This document shows positions 7,127 through 15,490 of a DNA stretch of 64,000 nucleotides, piece by piece. Both the position numbers and the translations under genes were made by a program. How positions within the stretch are numbered: position 1 is the first letter of the stretch; each line of letters begins with the position of its first letter. Under the pieces are notes generated by a model. It was not told the DNA's origin and did no database searches. It saw only the letters and a list, made by a program, of their open reading frames with translations. This stretch comes from Oxalobacteraceae bacterium OTU3CAMAD1 (GTDB lineage: Bacteria; Pseudomonadota; Gammaproteobacteria; Burkholderiales; Burkholderiaceae_D): NCBI GenBank assembly GCA_024123915.1, contig CP099650.1, forward strand, positions 310,001 to 374,000. The letters run 5' to 3'.

Positions 7127-9160
7127 ATGGGGATCAAACGCAGGATGGCAACGGTATTGGCGGTCGCCGCCGCCCAGGGCCCGGGCGGGATGGCGCTGGC
7201 CGCCGAGGACGCCGAAGTGGCCGGCGCGGTGGCCATGACCCGGGTGACAGTGTTGGCGCATTACGACAACGCGGTCGGCACCTCGGACGCGGCCAGCCAG
7301 GGCACGGTGACCTCCAGCCTGATCGCCAGCCGCGCCGCGCTGCGCACCGGCGAGCTGCTGGAATTCGTGCCCGGCATGATCGTCACGCAGCACAGCGGCG
7401 ACGGCAAGGCCAACCAGTACTTCCTGCGCGGCTTCAACCTCGACCACGGCACCGACTTCGCCACCTATGTCGACGCGATGCCCGTCAATATGCGCAGCAA
7501 CGCCCACGGCCAGGGCTACTCCGACCTCAACTTCCTGATCCCCGAGCTGGTCCAGCGCATCGACTATAAAAAGGGGAGTTACTTCGCCGACGAGGGCGAC
7601 TTTTCGTCGGCCGGCGCGGCCCACATCCGCCTGTCGGACCGCCTGCCCGACGGCATCGCCAGCCTGACCCTGGGACGCAACGGCTACCGCCGCGCGTTGC
7701 TGGCGGACTCGATGGACGCCGCCGGCGGCACCTTGCTGTACGGCATAGACCTGGGCCGCAACGACGGTCCGTGGCAAACCCCGGAACAGGTGCGAAAATA
7801 CAACGCCATGCTGCGCTACAGCCGTGGCGACGCGCAAAACGGCTACAGCGTCACCGCCATGGCCTACCGCAACCGCTGGAACGCGACCGACCAGGTGCCG
7901 CAACGCGCCGTGCGCGACGGCCTGATCGATCGTTTCGGCACCATCGACGCCAGCGACGGCGGCGAAACGTCGCGCAGCAGCCTGTCGTGGGACATGCACC
8001 GGCGCGCCGACGGCCGCATCACCGAGGCGTCAGCCTATTTAGTGCGCTCCAGCCTGGATCTGTACAGCAACTTCACCTATCTGCTGGCCGATCCGGTCAA
8101 CGGCGACCAGTTCCAGCAGAGCGAGCGCCGCACGATGGGCGGCTTCAACGCCAGCCAGACCTGGCTCGACAAGATCGCCGGCATCGACATGCGCAACAAG
8201 GTCGGCGTGCAGACGCGCTACGACCATATCTCGCCGATCGGCCTGTACGCCACGCGGCAACGTGAGCGCCTGAGCACAGTGCGCGAGGACCGCGTCAAGG
8301 AGGCGAGCGCCGGACTGTATCTGGAGAACACCAGCTATTGGCTGCCGGAATTCCGCACCATCGCCGGCTTGCGCTATGACGCCTACCGCTTCGACGTCAA
8401 TGGTCGCGACGCCAGCGCGAACAAGGCCTCGCCGAAGCTGTCGCTGATCTTCGGCCCGTGGGCCAGCACCGAGTACTTCATCAACTACGGCGCCGGCTTC
8501 CACAGCAACGACGCCCGGGGCGTGCTCGCGCCCGACCGCGCCACGCCGCTGGTGGGCACGCGCGGCGCCGAACTGGGCGTGCGCAGCGAACTGGTACGCG
8601 GCCTGCAAAGCTCGCTGTCGCTGTGGACCCTGGACATCGACTCCGAACTGGTCTACGTCGGCGACAGCGGCGACACCGAGGCGAGCCGACCCAGCCGCCG
8701 CAGCGGCATCGAATGGAGCAACCACTACATCGCCGCGCCATGGCTGTTGTTCGACCTGGATCTGTCGGCCTCGCGCGCCCGCTACCGCCGCGACGACCCG
8801 GCCGGCAACCGCGTGCCCGGTTCGCTCAACAAGGTGGCCTCGTTCGGCGTGACCGTCAAGGACCTCGGGCGCTGGTTCGGCGGCATGGAGCTGCGCTACT
8901 TCGGACCGCGCCCGCTCATCGAGGACAACAGCGTGCGCTCGGCATCGACGGCGCTGGCCTACGGCCGCATCGGCTACCAGCTGAGCAAACGCACCAAACT
9001 CACCCTCGACGGCTTCAACCTGTTCAACCGCCGCGCCAGCGACATCGATTACTACTACGCCTCGCGCCTGCCCGGCGAGCCGGCGGAGGGCGTCGACGAC
9101 GTCCACTCGCATCCGGTCGAGTCGCGCACCTGGCGCGTAACGCTTTCACACAATTTCTAA
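7127..9160 (+). CDS. TonB-dependent outer-membrane receptor
   Basis: A 677-residue TonB-dependent receptor. It has a signal peptide (about residues 1-25), a plug domain ('RTGELLEFVPGMIVTQHSG', 'NQYFLRGFNLDHGTDF') and a 22-strand-type barrel ending in Phe. Receptors of this kind bring scarce substrates across the outer membrane using the TonB proton-motive system. The substrate is not evident and no Fur box was found upstream, unlike the two siderophore receptors later in the window. The ATG at 7127 has GGGAG five bases before it; a GTG at 7115 is less likely. It stands divergent from the ECF sigma/anti-sigma pair and starts a run that includes DUF4331, lipoprotein, TPR and HupE/UreJ genes. 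Confidence 0.9.
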   Translation: MGIKRRMATVLAVAAAQGPGGMALAAEDAEVAGAVAMTRVTVLAHYDNAVGTSDAASQGTVTSSLIASRAALRTGELLEFVPGMIVTQHSGDGKANQYFLRGFNLDHGTDFATYVDAMPVNMRSNAHGQGYSDLNFLIPELVQRIDYKKGSYFADEGDFSSAGAAHIRLSDRLPDGIASLTLGRNGYRRALLADSMDAAGGTLLYGIDLGRNDGPWQTPEQVRKYNAMLRYSRGDAQNGYSVTAMAYRNRWNATDQVPQRAVRDGLIDRFGTIDASDGGETSRSSLSWDMHRRADGRITEASAYLVRSSLDLYSNFTYLLADPVNGDQFQQSERRTMGGFNASQTWLDKIAGIDMRNKVGVQTRYDHISPIGLYATRQRERLSTVREDRVKEASAGLYLENTSYWLPEFRTIAGLRYDAYRFDVNGRDASANKASPKLSLIFGPWASTEYFINYGAGFHSNDARGVLAPDRATPLVGTRGAELGVRSELVRGLQSSLSLWTLDIDSELVYVGDSGDTEASRPSRRSGIEWSNHYIAAPWLLFDLDLSASRARYRRDDPAGNRVPGSLNKVASFGVTVKDLGRWFGGMELRYFGPRPLIEDNSVRSASTALAYGRIGYQLSKRTKLTLDGFNLFNRRASDIDYYYASRLPGEPAEGVDDVHSHPVESRTWRVTLSHNF

Positions 9161-9260
9161 ATATATTTTCAAAAATCTTATCGAATCTGAATCTGGCGCC
9201 GTGGACCCCGCGTATACGACCGTGCAGTCCAATCAAATCAACCAGTTGGGGAGAAATCGA

Positions 9261-10754
9261 ATGCAAACAATCTTTAAGCAGGCGCTGTACGTGGCCGTTC
9301 TAGGCACGCTGGCCGGCGCCATCGCGCCGGCGGCCATCGCGTCCAGCCACCGCGAAGCACCGTTCGTCACGCAAAGTCCCAAAGTCGACGCCACCGACTT
9401 CTACATGTTCCGCAGCTACGAGAGCGGCCGATCCAACTTCGTCACCCTGATCGCCGACTACGTGCCGCTGCAGGACGCCTACGGTGGCCCGAACTACTTC
9501 GCCATGGATCCGAACGCGCTGTACGAGATCCACATCGATAACAACGGCGACGCCAAGGAAGACCTGACGTTCCAGTTCCGCTTCACTAACACCAACAAGG
9601 ACACCAAGCTGACCGTCGGCGGCAAGGAAGTGTCGATTCCGCTGGTGATCAACGGCGGCGCCATCGCCGGCGTCAACGCCCCGGGCGCCAACGTGCGCGA
9701 GACCTACACCGTCAACGTCGTGCGCGGCGACCGCCGCACCGGCACCAAGGCGGCCGTCACCAACGTCGCCGGCGGCGCCACGTTCGACAAACCGCTCGAT
9801 AACATCGGCAACAAGTCGATTCCCAACTATGCGGCCTACGCGGCGGCACACGTCTACAACGTCAACATCCCCGGTTGCAGCACGCCGGCGCGCCTGTTCG
9901 TCGGCCAGCGCAAGGATCCATTCGTCGTCAACCTGGGCGAGACCTTCGATCTGGTCAACATCAAAGCGCCGGCCACCGAGTTCTCCGCCGGCGCCGAGAA
10001 GGGCGCGAAGGACGACCTGGCGACCAAGAACGTGACGGCGATCGAGCTGGAAGTGGCGGCATCTTGCCTGACCGCGTCCACCGGGGCCGACCCGGTCATC
10101 GGCGGCTGGACCACCGCCAGCGTGCGCCAGGGACGCCTGTTGAACCCAACGCCGAATTCGAGCTCGCCGTCGAAAGAGGGCGGCGCCTGGACCCAGGTAT
10201 CGCGCCTGGGCGCACCGCTGGTCAATGAAGTCGTCATCGGCCTCAAAGACAAGGACACCTTCAACGCCAGCAAGCCTGGCGGCGATGGCCAGTTCGCCAC
10301 CTACGTCACCAATCCAACCCTGCCAGCGCTGATCGAAATCCTGTACGGCAAAGCCGGCGCCAAAGCGCCGACCAACTTCCCGCGCAACGACCTGGTGGCG
10401 GCCTTCCTCACCGGCGTGAAAGGCTTGAACCAGCCGGCCACCGTCACCGCGTCTGAAATGCTGCGCCTGAACACGTCGACGCCAGCCGTCGCCGCCGGCG
10501 CGCAGAAGCGCCTTGGCGTGATCGACGGCGACAACGCCGGCTTCCCGAACGGCCGTCGTCCTGGCGACGACGTGGTCGACATCGCACTGCGCGTGGTGAT
10601 GGGCAAACTGTGCACCCTGAACCTGGGCTGCGCACCGGCCGACGCACCGGCCGGTGGCCTGCACTTCACCGACGGCGCCTACCTGGACGACAGCTTCTTC
10701 AACGCCTCGTTCCCGTACCTGAAAACGCCGATCGCCGGTTCGCCGCAGATGTAA
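9261..10754 (+). CDS. Exported DUF4331 family protein
   Basis: A 497-residue exported protein with a signal peptide ending near 'AAIASSHREAPF' (about residue 28). The rest belongs to DUF4331, shown by the N-terminal SSHREAP segment, the 'DATDFYMFRSY' motif and the 'VDIALRVVMG' segment near the C-terminus. The family has no established biochemical role. The ATG at 9261 is chosen because GGGGAGAAA lies just upstream and the signal peptide begins there. The gene lies 100 bases after the TonB receptor and 10 bases before a small lipoprotein gene, so it is probably part of the same transcript. Confidence 0.87.
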   Translation: MQTIFKQALYVAVLGTLAGAIAPAAIASSHREAPFVTQSPKVDATDFYMFRSYESGRSNFVTLIADYVPLQDAYGGPNYFAMDPNALYEIHIDNNGDAKEDLTFQFRFTNTNKDTKLTVGGKEVSIPLVINGGAIAGVNAPGANVRETYTVNVVRGDRRTGTKAAVTNVAGGATFDKPLDNIGNKSIPNYAAYAAAHVYNVNIPGCSTPARLFVGQRKDPFVVNLGETFDLVNIKAPATEFSAGAEKGAKDDLATKNVTAIELEVAASCLTASTGADPVIGGWTTASVRQGRLLNPTPNSSSPSKEGGAWTQVSRLGAPLVNEVVIGLKDKDTFNASKPGGDGQFATYVTNPTLPALIEILYGKAGAKAPTNFPRNDLVAAFLTGVKGLNQPATVTASEMLRLNTSTPAVAAGAQKRLGVIDGDNAGFPNGRRPGDDVVDIALRVVMGKLCTLNLGCAPADAPAGGLHFTDGAYLDDSFFNASFPYLKTPIAGSPQM

Positions 10755-10764
10755 GGGGGACGAC

Positions 10765-11034
10765 ATGAGATCCCTTAAATATCTGGGCCTGGTATGCGTG
10801 CTCGCGTTGAGCGCCTGCGGCGGCGGCAGCGACCATATCGCCTCCACGCCACCGCCAACGCCGCCTGTGGTCACGCCACCGGTGGTCACGCCGCCGGTCA
10901 GCATGTTGGATAGCTTCTTCGCTGCGGTGATGTCCCTCATCGGCGATGGCAGCGAAACCACCACCGAGCCGACGGCGACCGACTCTGTCGCCGTCACTAC
11001 GCCGGATGACACGGAACCGGCAACCGTGAAGTAA
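10765..11034 (+). CDS. Small Pro/Thr-rich lipoprotein
   Basis: An 89-residue protein with a typical lipoprotein signal peptide and the lipobox LSAC followed by GGG, so a mature lipoprotein of about 70 residues is expected. The mature part is rich in Pro, Thr and Val, with a twice-repeated 'VVTPP' element, and looks mostly disordered. It has no recognisable domain. The ATG at 10765 comes 10 bases after the DUF4331 stop, with AAGGGGG as ribosome binding site, so it is very likely cotranslated with that gene. A hairpin follows 13 bases after its stop. Confidence 0.75.
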   Translation: MRSLKYLGLVCVLALSACGGGSDHIASTPPPTPPVVTPPVVTPPVSMLDSFFAAVMSLIGDGSETTTEPTATDSVAVTTPDDTEPATVK

Positions 11035-11046
11035 GCAAGCAGTGAC

Positions 11047-11074
11047 AAGGGCGGACGCCGCACGGTCCGCCCTT
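11047..11074 (+). terminator. Terminator-like hairpin after the lipoprotein gene
   Basis: A perfect 10-bp stem AAGGGCGGAC / GTCCGCCCTT with an 8-base loop. The following bases have only a short T run, so termination may be partial. It separates the TonB/DUF4331/lipoprotein genes from the TPR gene. Confidence 0.5.
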
Positions 11075-11094
11075 TACGCCGTTTAGAGGCCATC

Positions 11095-12270
11095 ATGAGA
11101 ACAAGAATATTCATCGCCCTGGCGTTATCGGCCGCCACCGCGCAAGCCGCGCCCTACATTCCGTCCAGCGGCAAGCAAGTGATCGAAACGCTGCCGCGCC
11201 GTGGCGATCCGGTGCAACAGCAGTTGCGCAGCCTGCGCGCGGAGTTGAACGCCAAGCCGACCGATATCGCGCTGGCCACCAGCGTCGCGCAGCGCTACAT
11301 TTCGCTGGGCCGCAGTGAAACCGATCCGCGCTATCTGGGCTACGCGCAGGCCGCGCTGGCGCCATGGTGGTCGCAGGCCGCGCCACCGCCGCAGGTGCGC
11401 CTGCTGCGCGCAACGCTGCTGCAAAGCACCCATCAATTCGGTCCCGCGCTGGCGGACCTGAAAGGCGTGTTGGCGGCGCAGCCGGACAACGCGCAGGCGT
11501 GGCTGACGCAAGCGACAGTGCAAACGGTGCAGGGCGATTACGACGGCGCCACCGCCAGCTGCGCACACTTGTCGAACCTGTCGATAGAGCTGATCACCGT
11601 GACGTGCATCGCCAATGTCGGCACGGTCACGGGCCGCTCGGTTAAAAGCGAGCAGCTGTTGGACCTGACGTTGGAACGCAGCGCCAACGCGCCGGAGGAG
11701 TTGAAGGAATGGGCGCTGACACTGCTGGCCGAAATGGCGCAGCGGCGCGGCGACACCGCGGTGGCAGAGACGCGCTTTAAAAGCGCGCTGACCATGGCCC
11801 CGAATGACAGCTATCTGCTTGGCGCCTACGCCGACCTCCTGCTGGAGCAAAAGCGGCCAGGCGAGGTGTTGACGCTGTTGCGCGACCAATCGCGGATCGA
11901 CGCGCTGTTATTGCGGCGCGCGCTGGCGTTGCAGCAGCAGGATGGCAAGAGCGGCGCGCTGGCCGCCGACATCAAGGAGCTGGCCGCCCGCTTCGACGCC
12001 GCCGCGCTGCGCGGCGATACGGTGCATCAACGCGAGCAAGCGCGCTTTGAATTAATGCTGCGCCGGAATGCACCGACCGCATTGGCACTGGCGAAGAAAA
12101 ACTGGGCGATACAAAAAGAGCCGGCCGACATACGCATCTATCTGGAAGCGGCGGCGCAAGCGCGGGATGTAGGCGCCGCGAAACCAGTGATTGACTGGGT
12201 AAAGCAGCATCAGATCGAAGACGTCGCCGCGCAGCGCCTGATACGCCAACTAACCAACGGAACCACGTAG
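11095..12270 (+). CDS. Exported TPR-repeat protein
   Basis: A 391-residue exported protein with a signal peptide (residues 1-19, ending AQAA). Tetratricopeptide-like helical pairs follow, visible for example in 'GDTAVAETRFKSALTMAPNDSYLLGAYADLLLEQ'. TPR proteins act as binding scaffolds, and this one would be periplasmic. No catalytic motif is seen. The gene lies between the DUF4331/lipoprotein pair and the HupE/UreJ gene. Its final Thr codon and TAG stop (12265-12270) lie inside a paired REP element, so the extreme C-terminus was probably set by the repeat. The start ATG at 11095 follows GAGG. Confidence 0.8.
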   Translation: MRTRIFIALALSAATAQAAPYIPSSGKQVIETLPRRGDPVQQQLRSLRAELNAKPTDIALATSVAQRYISLGRSETDPRYLGYAQAALAPWWSQAAPPPQVRLLRATLLQSTHQFGPALADLKGVLAAQPDNAQAWLTQATVQTVQGDYDGATASCAHLSNLSIELITVTCIANVGTVTGRSVKSEQLLDLTLERSANAPEELKEWALTLLAEMAQRRGDTAVAETRFKSALTMAPNDSYLLGAYADLLLEQKRPGEVLTLLRDQSRIDALLLRRALALQQQDGKSGALAADIKELAARFDAAALRGDTVHQREQARFELMLRRNAPTALALAKKNWAIQKEPADIRIYLEAAAQARDVGAAKPVIDWVKQHQIEDVAAQRLIRQLTNGTT

Positions 12271-12361
12271 GGCGGATTAGCGAAGCGTAATCGGCCATGC
12301 ATGCTCAGTCGGCGGCTCAAAGATGGCCGATTACGGCGTTCCGCCTAATCCGCCCTACGTG
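12264..12361. repeat. Paired REP (BIME-like) palindrome, family A copy 2
   Basis: A 98-bp copy in the same orientation as copy 1. Its left end supplies the stop codon of the TPR gene, and its right end is only 24 bases before the HupE/UreJ start. Any promoter for the latter must overlap the repeat or lie upstream of it. Confidence 0.9.
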
Positions 12362-12385
12362 GTTCAACGAAGACTCAACTTAAAC

Positions 12386-13489
12386 ATGATGGCACGCCTC
12401 CTCATACTTTTTACGCTGCTGTTCGGCGCCATGCTGCCGGCTCAGGCGCACAAGCCGAGCGACAGCTATCTGTCGCTGACCACCCAGGGCGAAAACATCA
12501 CCGGCCAGTGGGACATCGCCCTGCGCGACCTGGACTTCGCCATCGGCCTCGATCAGGATGGCGACGGCAAGCTGACCTGGGACGAAATCCGCGCGCGCCA
12601 CACCGCCATCTCCGCCTACGCGCTGGAACGCCTGAAGCTATCAACCGAAAACGGTCCGTGCACAATCAACATCGCCGACCAACTGATCGACGACCACACC
12701 GACGGCGCCTACAGCGTGATGCGCTTCGGCGTCGCGTGCCAAAAACCGGTGACACAGCTAACCATCGACTACCGCCTCTTCGCCGACCTCGATCCCCAAC
12801 ACAAAGGCCTGCTGCGCCTGACGCACGACGGCGAGACCTCCACCGCCATCCTCGATCCGCAGCACGCGCAACAAACCCTGTCGCTAACTGCGCCGAACCG
12901 CTGGCAGCAATTCGCCACCTACATCAAGGAGGGCGTGTGGCACATCTGGATCGGCTACGACCACATCCTGTTCCTGCTATCGCTGCTGCTGCCTGCGGTG
13001 CTGCTGGCCGCGCCCGCAAACAATCTGCGCGGCTCCTTCATCGACGTGCTCAAGGTGGTGACCGCGTTCACGCTGGCGCACTCGCTGACGTTGACCCTGG
13101 CCAGCCTGTCGCTGATCGCGCTGCCGTCGCGCTTTGTCGAATCGGCCATCGCCGCCTCGGTGATACTGGCTGCGGTCAACAACATCTACCCGCTGTTCCG
13201 GGGACGGCGGCCGGTCGCGGCCTTCGTGTTCGGCCTGATCCACGGCTTCGGCTTCGCCAGCGTGCTGATCGATCTCGGCCTGCCAAAGACAGCGCTGCTG
13301 GCAAGCTTGTTTGGATTCAACCTCGGCGTGGAAATCGGGCAATTGTGCATCGTCGCACTATTCCTTCCGCTGGCATTTACGCTGCGAAATACCGTGTTCT
13401 ACCGCCGCGTGCTCACCGGCGGTTCAGCCGCGATCGCCTTGGTGGCATTGGTCTGGTTCGTCGAGCGCGCGTTCGATATGCAGGTGTAG
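12386..13489 (+). CDS. HupE/UreJ-family membrane protein with a periplasmic EF-hand
   Basis: A 367-residue protein with a signal peptide (cut near AQA-H at residues 20-22), a periplasmic N-terminal domain, and a C-terminal HupE/UreJ_2 domain of about six transmembrane helices. The N-terminal domain holds a textbook EF-hand loop at residues 56-67: Asp56, Asp58, Asp60, Gly61, Leu63 and Glu67. The membrane domain keeps the His-rich signatures 'WHIWIGYDH' and 'LIHGFGFA'. HupE/UreJ proteins are linked to nickel or cobalt uptake. Calcium or lanthanide binding by the EF-hand is an inference. Two adjacent ATGs (12386, 12389) are possible starts, and the ribosome binding site is weak. Confidence 0.82.
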   Translation: MMARLLILFTLLFGAMLPAQAHKPSDSYLSLTTQGENITGQWDIALRDLDFAIGLDQDGDGKLTWDEIRARHTAISAYALERLKLSTENGPCTINIADQLIDDHTDGAYSVMRFGVACQKPVTQLTIDYRLFADLDPQHKGLLRLTHDGETSTAILDPQHAQQTLSLTAPNRWQQFATYIKEGVWHIWIGYDHILFLLSLLLPAVLLAAPANNLRGSFIDVLKVVTAFTLAHSLTLTLASLSLIALPSRFVESAIAASVILAAVNNIYPLFRGRRPVAAFVFGLIHGFGFASVLIDLGLPKTALLASLFGFNLGVEIGQLCIVALFLPLAFTLRNTVFYRRVLTGGSAAIALVALVWFVERAFDMQV

Positions 13490-13582
13490 AGGGATCACGC
13501 GCGATATTGACCCACGTCGCATCCGTTGTCTTTTTGTTCAGCTACGATCAACGCCACTTTCATCGATCGCGAGAACAAAAAA

Positions 13583-15475
13583 ATGTGCGGAATATGGGGC
13601 ATGATCAACAATGGCGCAGCGCAATGCGACACCTCCGCCGCACTGGTCGCCGCCTTTCGCTATATCAATGGACGCGGGCCGGATGCGCGCGGTTCCCGAC
13701 AAGTCGCCTGTTGCGGCCACGCCGTCACCTTCGCCCACAGCCGGCTTGCGGTGATCGAACTGTCGGCGCTGGGCGCGCAGCCGATGGTCGATGCGGAGTC
13801 CGGCTGGTCCATCGTCTACAACGGCGAGATCTACAACTACCGCGAAATCCGCGCGGCACTGCAAGCCGCCGGGCAAGTATTTAACGGCGGCAGCGACACC
13901 GAGGTCCTGTTGCGCGCGTGGGCGCTGTGGGGCCCGGACGCCTTGCAGCGACTCAACGGCATGTTCGCCTTTGCCGCGTTGAATGAAAGAACCGGCGAGC
14001 TCTGGCTGGTGCGCGACCGCTTCGGCGTCAAGCCGCTGCTGTGGGGACGCTGCCCGAATGGCGATATCGCTTTCGGCTCGTCGGTCGCCAGCATCGCCGG
14101 CATGGTCGGCACCGACATCGACACCGACTACTGCGCGCGCGGCGTGCGCTACAAGGCCTACGAGACCGCGCAATCCGGATCGCCCTACAAACACGTGAAC
14201 GCGGTCGGCGCCGGATGCTGGGTCAAGTTCCAATTGTCGCCCGAGCGCATCGGCTTCACCCAAGGCAGATGGTATTCGCTGCGGGACGCGGTGGCCCTGC
14301 GGCGCGAGGCGATGTCGCACACGGGCGACGCCGACCTGCTCGACGAATGCCGCCAGCTGTTCGACAGCGCCGTCCAGCTGCGTTTACGCAGCGACGTGCC
14401 GGTGGCGGTATCGTTAAGCGCGGGCCTGGACTCGGCGTCGATCGCCTGCATGATGCAGCGCCATGGCGCGCGCACGCACGCGTTCTCGTTCGGCTCGCCG
14501 TCCGAACGTACGTCCGAAGGCCCCGGCACGCAATCGCTGGCCAAGGCCGCCGGCATCGGCGTCACCTACGTCTGGCCGCGCTACAGCAATTGGGACTTGT
14601 ACGAGGTGCTGGAGAAGACCATGGCCTTCCAGGAAGCGCCGTTTTCGGGTTTGAGCCCGCTCGCGCAGAACGCCGTGTTCCGCGAAGTCAGCGACGCCGG
14701 CTTCAAGGTGCTGCTGGGCGGGCAAGGCAGCGACGAGATCTTCGCCGGCTACCGCAAATTCATCGTCATCGCGCTGCGCGAGGCGCTGCACCGGCGCGAG
14801 GCGAAAGACGCGTTGCGGCTGATGTATTCGTTGGGCCTGATGCTGGCGCACGAGGCCGGCCAGGCGCGCATGTACTGGCAAAACCTGAACCGCTACAAGG
14901 GCGGCAAGAGCAAGGCGGCCGCTTTCCGCCTGCTCGACTGGGAGCCCGGCGCGCACAACCTGTGGGGCGAGGCCGGCATATCGCTGCCGGACCGGCAGAT
15001 CGAGGATATCCAGCAATGGAGCCTGCCCACCTTGCTGCGCTACGAGGACCGCAACTCGATGGGCTACGGCATCGAGACCCGGTTGCCGTTCATGGATTAT
15101 CGGTTGATCGAATTCGCGCTGGCGCTGCCGACGCGCATGAAGATCGCCAACGGCTACGGCAAATGGATGCTGCGCCAAGCGGCCAAGGGACTGGTGCCGG
15201 ACGTCGTGCGGCTCAATCGCAAGAAGCGCGGCTTCGACGTCACGCAGAACTGGATCACGCAAGGTATCGGCGCCGCGCTGCGCGGGACCATCTTCGACCA
15301 TGCGACGGCGTTGCAGGGCCCCCTCAAAAGCAGCGAACAGCTCGACACGCTGCTGTCCGACGAAGCGCTGTCGCAAGACCCCGGCCTGCTCGATGAGGCC
15401 TTGCTATTGGCATGGCTGGTCGACCCGACGCGCGTGCCGCGCCGGCAGACCGGGGCCTCCAGGCTGGCGGCTTAG
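13583..15475 (+). CDS. asnB: Asparagine synthase (glutamine-hydrolysing)
   Basis: A 630-residue class II asparagine synthetase. The N-terminal glutaminase domain begins MCGIWG, with Cys2 as nucleophile after Met removal, and shows 'SRLAVIELSALGAQPM' and 'YNGEIYNYREIR'. The C-terminal synthetase domain has the ATP-binding loop LSAGLDSAS and 'LLGGQGSDEIFAGYRKF'. It makes Asn from Asp, Gln and ATP. Members paired with glycosyltransferases often modify surface polysaccharides instead. The ATG at 13583 is required for the N-terminal Cys; the frame opens earlier at 13526. It is followed 15 bases later by a GT4 glycosyltransferase, so a cell-surface glycan role is plausible but unproven. Confidence 0.9.
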   Translation: MCGIWGMINNGAAQCDTSAALVAAFRYINGRGPDARGSRQVACCGHAVTFAHSRLAVIELSALGAQPMVDAESGWSIVYNGEIYNYREIRAALQAAGQVFNGGSDTEVLLRAWALWGPDALQRLNGMFAFAALNERTGELWLVRDRFGVKPLLWGRCPNGDIAFGSSVASIAGMVGTDIDTDYCARGVRYKAYETAQSGSPYKHVNAVGAGCWVKFQLSPERIGFTQGRWYSLRDAVALRREAMSHTGDADLLDECRQLFDSAVQLRLRSDVPVAVSLSAGLDSASIACMMQRHGARTHAFSFGSPSERTSEGPGTQSLAKAAGIGVTYVWPRYSNWDLYEVLEKTMAFQEAPFSGLSPLAQNAVFREVSDAGFKVLLGGQGSDEIFAGYRKFIVIALREALHRREAKDALRLMYSLGLMLAHEAGQARMYWQNLNRYKGGKSKAAAFRLLDWEPGAHNLWGEAGISLPDRQIEDIQQWSLPTLLRYEDRNSMGYGIETRLPFMDYRLIEFALALPTRMKIANGYGKWMLRQAAKGLVPDVVRLNRKKRGFDVTQNWITQGIGAALRGTIFDHATALQGPLKSSEQLDTLLSDEALSQDPGLLDEALLLAWLVDPTRVPRRQTGASRLAA

Positions 15476-15490
15476 CGACGGAGCCGTACC

